The position numbers and the translations under genes are program-made. A stretch of DNA of 5,455 nucleotides, from contig JASHRR010000938.1 in assembly GCA_030037185.1 (NCBI GenBank), forward strand, positions 1 to 5,455, in the 5' to 3' direction. The notes under the pieces are model-generated. The model saw nothing but the letters and a program-made list of their open reading frames with translations, was not told the origin of the DNA and did not search any database. The number at the start of each line of letters is the position of its first letter. The first letter of the stretch is position 1. This document shows positions 1 through 5,318 of this stretch, in pieces. The DNA comes from Xanthobacteraceae bacterium. GTDB taxonomy: Bacteria; Pseudomonadota; Alphaproteobacteria; Rhizobiales; Xanthobacteraceae.

Positions 1-1
1 C

Positions 2-889
2 TCTCGATTTCAAGTCCTGCAAACGAACGTCAATTCCGGGCAGATGGCAGCGATCAAGGCTGGGCTGGAACGCACGTCAGGTCCGTTCGTGCTATGCTTG
101 GACGGTGATGACCGCCTGCACCCGGATGCGCTTCAGTGCCATTTGGCGGCGCACCTGAACTCATCTTTTTCGGCTGGCGTCAGCGTGTGCGACGCCCAGC
201 TCATTGACGGCGATAATACGCTTCTGCAAACGACCTACCACACCCTCTTCAAGAAGCGGACGGCTGATCCATACGCGGGAGCCAAGCCGATCCCGCGACA
301 TGCCGTCGGGACAATCAAGGACGATCAGTTGGATCTGCCGCACCCGCCAATACGGGTACAATACATCGATCGAGCATGGTACGACTGGCACAGCGTTGCC
401 ACGTCGGGCATGATGTGGCGACGCGATCTGCTCGATCTCGTGTGGCCCGCCAACATGACCGGACTGCGCATCTGCGCGGACAATTATCTCTACCTTCTGT
501 GCCACTTGATCTCTGGCACCGTTGCAATCAACCTGCCGCTATTCGCTTATCGGCTACATCGCCAGAACAATTTCAGCAGCTACCCCGTGATCGGCGGGTA
601 TTTCTCGCTGGGGTCGCACCTTGACCATCACAGTGGAGATCAGATTGTCGCCCACCTTGTTGATAATGCCGATCGATTCACGCGCCTGATCGGCATGCAA
701 AGGGTGATCGAGATCATCGCCGTATTCGTCAAGCGCTGGGAGCTTTACGATCACGTTAAACGCAGCAAGCCGCTGCGGCTGTGGTATGGCAACGGCAGCG
801 AATGGCAGTTCGCGTTCAATTACGGATTTCGCTACCGCAAGCGGATATTTATCCGCAAGATATTGCGACGCTGTCTCGGTTGCGGGTGA
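2..889 (+). CDS. Family 2 glycosyltransferase, 5' end missing
   Basis: The frame is open from the first codon of the window to TGA at 887-889, giving 295 visible residues. The ATG at 44-46 is internal, because family motifs begin before it: the conserved Asn-Ser-Gly-Gln stretch and following Ala/Gly helix of GT2 enzymes spans about nt 29-70. The metal- and nucleotide-sugar-binding DXD-type motif (Leu-Asp-Gly-Asp-Asp) is at nt 98-112. Further on are the TSGMMWRRDLL segment (nt 401-430), an Asp-Asn pair in the acceptor/base region (nt 479-484), and the C-terminal YRLHRQNN signature (nt 548-571) typical of GT2 domains. The missing part should be the first roughly 50-80 residues, including the VSVVIP-like first strand. 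The C-terminus is basic and could sit at the inner membrane. The family transfers a sugar from an NDP-sugar to a glycan or lipid acceptor; donor and acceptor cannot be told. It is followed after 69 nt by methyltransferase genes on the same strand, which suggests a polysaccharide-modification operon. Confidence 0.88.
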   Translation, partial: SRFQVLQTNVNSGQMAAIKAGLERTSGPFVLCLDGDDRLHPDALQCHLAAHLNSSFSAGVSVCDAQLIDGDNTLLQTTYHTLFKKRTADPYAGAKPIPRHAVGTIKDDQLDLPHPPIRVQYIDRAWYDWHSVATSGMMWRRDLLDLVWPANMTGLRICADNYLYLLCHLISGTVAINLPLFAYRLHRQNNFSSYPVIGGYFSLGSHLDHHSGDQIVAHLVDNADRFTRLIGMQRVIEIIAVFVKRWELYDHVKRSKPLRLWYGNGSEWQFAFNYGFRYRKRIFIRKILRRCLGCG

Positions 890-945
890 TGAGATGATTG
901 CAGCTTGCGACTTACCAACGCGCCTGCTTATTGGTTTTTTTTAAC

Positions 946-949
946 GAGG
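946..949 (+). promoter_or_regulatory. Shine-Dalgarno deciding the ATG 959 start
   Basis: GAGG at 946-949 lies 9 nt before ATG 959-961. An in-frame TTG exists at 905, but it has no purine-rich sequence in front of it and would add 18 residues, so ATG 959 is preferred. Confidence 0.6.
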
Positions 950-958
950 TTGGATAAA

Positions 959-1727
959 ATGCTGCCGCATCAGAACGATCTTATTGCGAACTGCCGTCGG
1001 CTGGCGAGTGCCTCCGAACCGTTTACCCGTTGCCTCAAAGCCTTGGAAACTGGCGTATTCACCGACCCTGAAGGGCGCATTGATGCGCTCGGGGTTACCA
1101 GGATCGGCCTTGGATCAGCTGCTCTGCTCGCCCATCTTTCTCAGATTTGCCCCCGCCCGTTGTCGATCGAAGTCGGCTTCGGCATGGGGTCATCGGCCGG
1201 TGATCCTGTCCGTGCGCTCGCTTGTCGCTTCGCCGTTTGAGCACATCATTTATGACCCATGGGGACTGCCGGACGGGCGGGGACAAGTAGTGCAGGCCTA
1301 TTTGGAGAGCTATTTCGGTTCGCAGTTCAGGTTAAGACGCAAGCCTTCGCAAATCGGGCTTGCCCAGCTTTTGGACGAGCGCGGTCCCGGAACGGTTGGT
1401 CTCGCGTTCATTGACGGCAGTCATCACTACGAAGGCGTAATGGCCGATTTCCTGCTGGCCGACATGCTGTGCTGCGAGGGCGGCTTCATCGTGTTCGATG
1501 ATGCCTGGTTTCCAGCGATCGAAACTGTTCTGTCTTATGTCGAGGCGAATCGTCCCGACTATTCGATCACGCATCTTGCCGTCGATAATACTTCGGTGCT
1601 GAAGCGGATCGGGCGCGATCAGCGCGATTGGTCGGCGTTTAAGCCATTTCCTGTGCCGGCCCGCTCAGATTGGACGCCGCTTCCACAAGAGCAGCGGAGC
1701 CGAAGAGATCATGTGTTAATCGCATAA
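959..1727 (+). pseudogene. Class I SAM-dependent methyltransferase (Methyltransf_24-like), frameshifted
   Basis: Two overlapping plus-strand frames carry one protein. The first runs from ATG 959 to a TGA at 1238-1240; the second continues in the next frame to TAA 1725-1727. Dropping one of the two G residues at 1199-1200 restores a 255-residue protein. In it, SAM motif I (IEVGFGMGSS, about residues 70-79) runs straight on into a conserved-looking strand and the YDPWG segment (about 98-102). FIDGSHHYEG (about 150-159) and GGFIVFDDAW (about 174-183) then follow, in the order and spacing of small Methyltransf_24 enzymes. Without correction the product stops just after motif I and would be inactive. 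The family methylates small molecules or sugars using S-adenosylmethionine in the cytoplasm; this one's substrate is unknown, though the flanking glycosyltransferase and second methyltransferase point to a glycan. It may be a recent pseudogene or a base-calling error; programmed frameshifting is less likely because no slippery heptamer is visible at the site. Confidence 0.8.
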
Positions 1728-1738
1728 TAGGGGATAGC

Positions 1739-1744
1739 GGAGAG
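1739..1744 (+). promoter_or_regulatory. Shine-Dalgarno supporting the GTG 1751 start
   Basis: GGAGAG at 1739-1744 is 6 nt before GTG 1751-1753. An upstream in-frame TTG at 1670 would overlap the preceding gene by 58 nt and add 27 residues that do not look like this family, so GTG 1751 is favoured. Confidence 0.6.
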
Positions 1745-1750
1745 ACCGCG

Positions 1751-2335
1751 GTGGCCTACGATTTTTCAGATGACTGGTTCACCCACAATATCTCGGTGTT
1801 TGAGAAATTCCTCGGCGATCTCAAGGGCCGGCCGTGCCGCCTGCTGGAAATCGGTTCCTACGAAGGCCGCTCGGCGATCTGGTTAACCGAGAACATCGCC
1901 ATTCATCCGGCGTCGTGCATCGAGACCATCGACGTTTTCGAGAGCCCACGACTCCGGTACAATCTTGAGGCGGCCGGGCACCCTGAGAAGCTTATGTTCT
2001 ATCGCGGAACATCGGCTGTGGTTCTGCGGACGCTACCCCTCGACAGCTACGACTTCGCATATATCGACGGCTGTCATTCGAGGGTGAACGTGCTGGAGGA
2101 CGCAGTTCTTACCTTCCGGCTGCTCAAACCGGGAGGTGTCATGGCCTTTGATGATTATTTGAAGGCTGATAAGGACATTCTCGATCCCAACCAGGAGGGC
2201 CGACCCAAAGAGGCCATCGACGCCTTCCTCACCATTTATTCAGAAAACATTGAGCTGCTCCATCGCGGATACCAGGTGTGGGTCAGGAAGAATCGGCATG
2301 CTGGCCTCTCAAGCCGGGAACTAAGTCCTGGATAG
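1751..2335 (+). CDS. Class I SAM-dependent methyltransferase (Methyltransf_24-like)
   Basis: A 194-residue protein starting at GTG 1751 and ending at TAG 2333-2335. It opens with a DDWFTHNISVFEKFL segment (residues 7-21) common in this group, then motif I LLEIGSYEGRS (31-41) for SAM binding. An acidic strand end TIDVF (59-63) follows, where the ribose hydroxyls of SAM are expected to bind. Next come YDFAYIDGCHSRVNVLEDA (100-118) and LLKPGGVMAFDDY (124-136), the usual post-motif II/III block with the Asp-Gly-x-His and Asp-Asp pairs. Near the C-terminus are a KEAIDAF helix (153-159) and the GYQVWVRK strand (173-180). It is complete and has no signal peptide, so it should be cytoplasmic. It starts 23 nt after the preceding methyltransferase and ends about 100 nt before a strong terminator, so it is the last gene of the operon. 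It is a separate family member, not a duplicate: the two share motifs but little else. Methylation of a sugar or glycan precursor is inferred from context only. Confidence 0.87.
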   Translation: MAYDFSDDWFTHNISVFEKFLGDLKGRPCRLLEIGSYEGRSAIWLTENIAIHPASCIETIDVFESPRLRYNLEAAGHPEKLMFYRGTSAVVLRTLPLDSYDFAYIDGCHSRVNVLEDAVLTFRLLKPGGVMAFDDYLKADKDILDPNQEGRPKEAIDAFLTIYSENIELLHRGYQVWVRKNRHAGLSSRELSPG

Positions 2336-2436
2336 CTCGGTACTTGCCGCCCGCCTTCGATACACAGGTTAATCGCGAGCAAGCGCTCGGTTCCGCGGCA
2401 GCGGGATTGACGCCGCGCGCGGCACGAAATGGGAAA

Positions 2437-2460
2437 GGTGGCCGAGGGCCGCCTTTTTTT
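2437..2460 (+). terminator. Rho-independent terminator of the glycosyltransferase/methyltransferase operon
   Basis: The arms GGTGGCC (2437-2443) and GGCCGCC (2447-2453) form a 7-bp stem with one wobble pair and a GAG loop. Seven T residues follow immediately (2454-2460), and AAA before the stem can pair with the first Ts. It lies about 100 nt after the last methyltransferase stop, in the correct orientation. Confidence 0.88.
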
Positions 2461-2496
2461 GCGATTCAGATGCATTTCGACCCCTTTTTGTGGCAG

Positions 2497-2532
2497 TTGA
2501 AAAACATGTTCCCCGATACAGCATGTTTTCAA
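2497..2532. repeat. A/T-rich inverted repeat after the terminator
   Basis: TTGAAAAACATG (2497-2508) and CATGTTTTCAA (2522-2532) pair over 11 bp with one bulged A and a 13-nt loop. It starts 37 nt past the operon terminator. It might be a second, bidirectional stop signal or a protein-binding dyad; it lacks a clean T tract beyond the stem, so I do not call it a terminator. Confidence 0.6.
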
Positions 2533-3580
2533 ACCCGAGCCCGTCTACTCTCCCGCCGCGCGAGTGGCGTAGGAAACGCGGTGTGAAAACCGAGTGGGAG
2601 ACAGCGCGACAGCGCCGATATCCAAATCGCGAATGAATCGCGTTCCAAACCCAATGAAAACGCCGGTCAATGAAACGGCGCTCACCGACAGCATCCCGAC
2701 CAGGAATGGTCTACCGGTTAAGCCGGAGTGTTCGAGACCGGCTGCCTCGTTAGCACGTCGAGCCCGAACGCGCGCTGGTAAACCAATACAACACCGTGCC
2801 GTTATCGCCATCGATGGTATTGTCGAACGTCGCTTCCTTGCTGCTGGCAAGGACGAGGATGAAGGGACGATCACCAAGGCGGCTCGACATGCTGGCCGCC
2901 GCCTGGAATGCTGGCATCAGGCCGACGCGTGTCAGCTGCTTCCTCCTCGGCGTCGACGTGCTACCCGCGACAAGCGTGTCGAGCCCCGCACCGAACGCGA
3001 CGTGGCCGGCGCGTAGAACGGTTTGTTGCAGTCATACAGGCACGCCGGTTGCGCACCTCGTTGATCGTCGATCCCCCTTTGGCGAATCCGCTCGATGACG
3101 CCAGACGGGCGAGAAAATCGCCGATGCCGATCGACGGTTTAGATTCGCCCTGCTGCAGGCAACCGAGAGCTGCAAGTCGAAATCGGTGGCATGCGGCGGC
3201 GGAAAATATGATCTGACACCCTCGCCAAGCTTCGCGGAGCCTGCGTCACGGCGCGGCTGAACCCGGCACGACTTTCCGGAGGATGGCGCGCTGGCCCAAC
3301 CTAGGCGAGCCGATGCTGCCTGCAGCGGACTACCAGAATTCGGCGCGACGACCGGCAGCTTCGCGCCGGATCGTGCAAACGCCGGCGGCATCTCGATTTT
3401 CTACGATAGGGGTCAGAGCTGGCAGCGCAACGGTCAGCATCTCACCTTCGGGTAGTGGCTAGGAATCGGCCCATCGATCGGGCAGTACTAAGTAATGGCC
3501 GCGGTCACGCTTGGTGCGGCGGAAGTTCCTTTAGCTTCGCAACTTCATTGCTGCCGAGGCGAATTCCGTTGTGGGTGGAG
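2533..3580. other. Gene-poor region with no supportable complete gene
   Basis: About 1 kb between the two transcription units. Several open frames of 60-140 codons overlap each other on both strands (for example plus 2594-3016, plus 2796-3098, minus 2545-2877 and minus 3032-3391). None has a good ribosome site together with a recognisable domain, and mutual overlap in GC-rich DNA makes most of them chance. The frame with the most protein-like composition is minus 3031-2750, which has no usable start. A short frame at plus 3261-3455 ends in a natural-looking segment (about FAPDRANAGGISIFYDRG) but is also not recognised. The region may hold remains of decayed genes. Confidence 0.5.
2750..3031 (-). 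pseudogene. Possible gene remnant, unrecognised
   Basis: On the minus strand the frame is open for 93 codons, from just after an in-frame TGA (3032-3034 on the plus strand) to TAA (2750-2752). The wobble positions are GC-rich and the peptide reads like a folded protein, with FGAGLDTLVAG near its start, RPFILVLASSKEATF in the middle and DGDNGTVLYWFTS near its end. No ATG or GTG with a ribosome site stands at its beginning; the first Met is well inside. The plus-strand frame 2754-3098 shares the same wobble positions and is an equally open competitor. I recognise no family. A broken fragment of a minus-strand gene is the best reading, with low certainty. Confidence 0.22.
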
Positions 3581-3616
3581 GCGAGTTCAGTTACAGACTT
3601 CAGAACTCGCGCGAGT
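3581..3616. promoter_or_regulatory. Operator-like inverted repeat upstream of the hydrolase gene
   Basis: GCGAGTTC (3581-3588) and GAACTCGC (3603-3610) form a perfect 8-bp inverted repeat with half-site centres 22 bp apart, about two helical turns. The right arm also belongs to the perfect 12-bp palindrome ACTCGCGCGAGT (3605-3616), so GCGAGT occurs three times in alternating orientation. The module ends 32 bp before the start codon at 3649, where a promoter-proximal repressor or activator site would be expected. I see no convincing -35/-10 pair. Confidence 0.45.
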
Positions 3617-3636
3617 AATGGTACCCTCAATTGTTG

Positions 3637-3644
3637 AAGGAGGT
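3637..3644 (+). promoter_or_regulatory. Perfect Shine-Dalgarno, fixes ATG 3649
   Basis: AAGGAGGT at 3637-3644 is fully complementary to the 3' end of 16S rRNA and sits 4 nt before ATG 3649-3651. It rules out the in-frame TTG codons at 3631 and 3634, which overlap or adjoin the site itself. Confidence 0.85.
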
Positions 3645-3648
3645 GTCT

Positions 3649-4560
3649 ATGGGACAGACGAGGAAAATTCCCGCGGAAGCGGTTGACCTGTACACGCGTT
3701 TCATTCACGGCGAGATCAGTCGTCGTGACTTTCTCAGTGGGGTGGAGCGTTTTGCTGTCGCTGGACTTACTGCCTCGGCGATCGTCGAGGCTTTGATGCC
3801 GAACTACGCCTTGGGGCAACAGGTCCGCAAGGACGACGAGCGCATCAAGGCGAGCTATGAAACCATTCCTTCGCCGAATGGGAACGGGTACGTCCGGGGC
3901 TATCTGGTCCGGCCGTTCAGCGCCGATTCACGCAGCGAGACGCCAGCGAAACTCCCAGCAATTCTCGTCATTCACGAGAACCGTGGACTGAATCCGCACA
4001 CCGAGGATGTTGCAAGGCGGTTTGCCCTGGAGAATTTCATGGCATTTGCGCCAGATCTGCTTACGTCGGCCGGCGGTTATCCGGGCGACGACTACAAGGG
4101 CGGCCAGCTATTCGGCAAGATCGATCCTGCCAAAAGGACCCAGGATCTCGTCGCCGCTGCGCGATGGTTGAAAGCGCGCGCAGACGGCACAGGAAACATC
4201 GGCGTGACGGGCTTTTGCTATGGCGGCACGATGTCCAACACATTGTCAGTTTTGCTGGGCCCCGATCTGGCGGCAGCCGCCCCGTTCTATGGTGGCGCAC
4301 CCAAGCCGGAAGATGTGCCGAAAATCAAGGCGGCCATCCTCATTCACCACGGCGCTCTCGACAAGACGTTGGCCGAGGCTTATCCGGCGCAGGAGGCCGA
4401 GCTGAAGAAAAACAAAATCCGGTACGAAGGTCACGTCTATCCGAATTCGGTTCATGGTTTCTTCAATGACGCGACGCCGGAACGCTATAACAAGGCCGCG
4501 GCCGAGCAGGCATGGACGCGCACCCTTGAGTGGTTCAACCAGTACGTACGCGGCGCATAA
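3649..4560 (+). CDS. Tat-exported dienelactone hydrolase family protein, YghX-like
   Basis: A 303-residue alpha/beta hydrolase. Residues 24-29 (SRRDFL) are a twin-arginine motif, followed by a weakly hydrophobic stretch (about 35-50) and a small-residue region ending near 54-58, so export to the periplasm by the Tat system is likely; cleavage was not determined. The mature part holds the DLH fold. HENRGLN (109-115) carries the Glu that faces the nucleophile in dienelactone hydrolase. GFCYGG (188-193) is the nucleophile elbow with Cys190, Asp238 follows HHGAL, and His269 lies in SVHGFFND. This gives a complete Cys-Asp-His triad. The family hydrolyses lactones or esters such as dienelactone. 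The YghX-type subgroup, recognised by the Tat leader, GYVRGYLVRP and HENRGLNP-like blocks, has no firmly known substrate, so carboxymethylenebutenolidase activity should not be assumed. The gene stands alone with its own strong ribosome site and an upstream dyad, and is followed by inverted repeats, which suggests an independently regulated single-gene unit. Confidence 0.9.
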   Translation: MGQTRKIPAEAVDLYTRFIHGEISRRDFLSGVERFAVAGLTASAIVEALMPNYALGQQVRKDDERIKASYETIPSPNGNGYVRGYLVRPFSADSRSETPAKLPAILVIHENRGLNPHTEDVARRFALENFMAFAPDLLTSAGGYPGDDYKGGQLFGKIDPAKRTQDLVAAARWLKARADGTGNIGVTGFCYGGTMSNTLSVLLGPDLAAAAPFYGGAPKPEDVPKIKAAILIHHGALDKTLAEAYPAQEAELKKNKIRYEGHVYPNSVHGFFNDATPERYNKAAAEQAWTRTLEWFNQYVRGA

Positions 4561-4568
4561 GAGCGCGG

Positions 4569-4585
4569 GATTATCAAGGATAATC
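4569..4585. repeat. Perfect hairpin just after the hydrolase stop codon
   Basis: GATTATC (4569-4575), loop AAG, GATAATC (4579-4585): a perfect 7-bp stem starting 9 nt after the stop. It is A/T-rich and lacks a T tract, so it is more likely an RNA 3'-end or stability element than an intrinsic terminator. Confidence 0.6.
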
Positions 4586-4595
4586 TGATAGCATT

Positions 4596-4647
4596 GGGGT
4601 GGTTTCCGCGGTCGCACTTCATGCAGTGATGGCATCGGGACCACCCC
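4596..4647. repeat. GGGGTGGT/ACCACCCC inverted repeat
   Basis: GGGGTGGT (4596-4603) and ACCACCCC (4640-4647) are perfectly complementary across a 36-nt loop. The loop itself contains CACT/AGTG (4616-4629 region), which could give a branched stem. It could close off the 3' end of the hydrolase transcript. Confidence 0.5.
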
Positions 4648-4694
4648 TCGCGGCGCTTGGCTGGAGCGTTTTTTCCCGTACGGGCGGAGGCGGT

Positions 4695-4715
4695 TGGGGA
4701 CACTTAAGGTCCCCA
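4695..4715. repeat. TGGGGAC/GTCCCCA hairpin
   Basis: TGGGGAC (4695-4701) and GTCCCCA (4709-4715) form a perfect 7-bp stem with a 7-nt loop, ACTTAAG. There is no T tract on either side. Close by are T6 followed by the palindrome CCCGTACGGG (4675-4684) and the palindrome GCGCCCGGGCGC (4726-4737). Confidence 0.55.
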
Positions 4716-4938
4716 CCCTCACTCCGCGCCCGGGCGCCATGGCACCGGTGGGCGCGTCAGGATATTGGGCACCTGGTCAGAAGAAGCCTATCCACCCTGC
4801 CGCGATGACGGCTGCGTGCTCCCGCGCCGGTCGCCGCTGCTCGTGGATACTTCTGCGATTTTGGTGCGTGTGTGCACGTCATCGGCTCCTTCTACGCGGC
4901 ACGCCACCCATCCGCTCAATTCTCTCTTTCGATCCCTC

Positions 4939-4956
4939 CAACCCCGCGCGGGGTTG
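4939..4956. repeat. Perfect 18-bp palindrome
   Basis: CAACCCCGCGCGGGGTTG reads identically on both strands with no spacer. It could be a dimeric protein-binding site or, in RNA, a hairpin with a minimal loop. It is separated by only CAA from a second palindrome. Confidence 0.75.
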
Positions 4957-4959
4957 CAA

Positions 4960-4975
4960 TGCCACAGCTGTGGCA
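4960..4975. repeat. Perfect 16-bp palindrome
   Basis: TGCCACAGCTGTGGCA is perfectly symmetric with no spacer and starts 3 bp after the 18-bp palindrome. The two have unrelated sequences, so they are not copies of one operator. Confidence 0.75.
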
Positions 4976-5013
4976 CGGTCGCCCCAGCGGTTTCGTCCAA
5001 CACTTTACCGACG

Positions 5014-5031
5014 GCGCGGATCGCGCGGATC
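5014..5031. repeat. Tandem 9-bp duplication
   Basis: GCGCGGATC occurs twice head to tail (5014-5022 and 5023-5031). It is probably a slippage duplication; the length keeps any reading frame intact. Confidence 0.6.
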
Positions 5032-5102
5032 AGAACTTTGCGCGCAAGGGCTCTGCTACGGCCGCTCTGCTGGCAAACCCGCGGCCGATGCGGCATAGAT
5101 TG

Positions 5103-5194
5103 TTGTAACGGCGTTCCCAGCAAATGAGCGATTAAGCCAATCAGAACAGCAGGTTGCGCCGACAAGAGTTCTTGTAACAGCGCGCCCGCGAAAT
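5103..5194. repeat. Imperfect 23-nt direct repeat pair
   Basis: The units at 5103-5125 and 5172-5194 both start with TTGTAAC, share GCG, CCC and a final AAAT, and match at 17 of 23 positions. They are 69 nt apart from start to start. This may be chance in GC-rich DNA or a remnant of an iterated site. Confidence 0.3.
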
Positions 5195-5293
5195 CGTCCG
5201 TTTTGTCAGCAGAACCGATGAGTTACACCGATAGGGGATAGCCGACCGACCATCGGCAACGATTCCCGTCACTTTTGGACGGTTGTGTACCTT

Positions 5294-5301
5294 GGGGGGG
5301 G
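5294..5301. repeat. G8 homopolymer
   Basis: Eight G residues lie 18 nt beyond the stop of the minus-strand gene. The run is a spot for slippage or base-calling error but is outside any supported coding frame. Confidence 0.7.
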
Positions 5302-5318
5302 CGCCGGGGTCAGGCGGA

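Larger units (their letters stand above)
4561..5318. other. Gene-poor region rich in inverted repeats and palindromes
   Basis: About 760 bp between the hydrolase and the minus-strand gene at the window end. Long open frames exist on both strands (for example plus 4694-5098, plus 4765-5127, minus 4788-5165), but they overlap one another, match no family I know and lack convincing ribosome sites. The only small candidate worth noting is ATG 4959 to TAA 5108 (49 codons), described under findings. The rest is a set of symmetric elements listed separately. Confidence 0.5.

Noticed and set aside
44..889. ATG 44 as the start of the glycosyltransferase
   Set aside because: The frame is open upstream to the window edge and conserved GT2 residues (Asn-Ser-Gly-Gln) lie just before this codon, so it is an internal Met of a truncated gene.
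914..942. Intrinsic terminator between the glycosyltransferase and the first methyltransferase (ACCAA/TTGGT followed by T8)
   Set aside because: The stem has only 5 bp, mostly A-T and G-C mixed, with a 13-nt loop, and it overlaps the leader of the next gene. At best it is a weak attenuator.
1727..1738. ATAGGGGATAGC also present at 5231-5242
   Set aside because: A 12-bp match at two distant places without extension or symmetry is too little to call a repeat element.
2545..2877. Minus-strand frame of 110 codons with a hydrophobic segment
   Set aside because: The hydrophobic stretch resembles a membrane span, but there is no ribosome site and no known family, and the frame overlaps other open frames. 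Not enough for a gene call.
2594..3016. Plus-strand frame of 140 codons
   Set aside because: It has a GTG start without a ribosome site, a highly basic arginine-rich composition and no recognisable domain, and it overlaps equally long frames on both strands.
4246..4740. Minus-strand frame of 164 codons
   Set aside because: Most of it lies antisense to the well-supported hydrolase gene, sharing its GC-rich wobble pattern, so it is a shadow.
4788..5165. Minus-strand frame of 125 codons and the overlapping plus-strand frames at 4694-5127
   Set aside because: They are mutually exclusive, carry no motif I know, and cross two perfect palindromes whose symmetry would force odd codon constraints.
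5266..5282. CCGTC/GACGG hairpin as a terminator for the minus-strand gene
   Set aside because: It has only 5 bp and no T tract on the minus strand.
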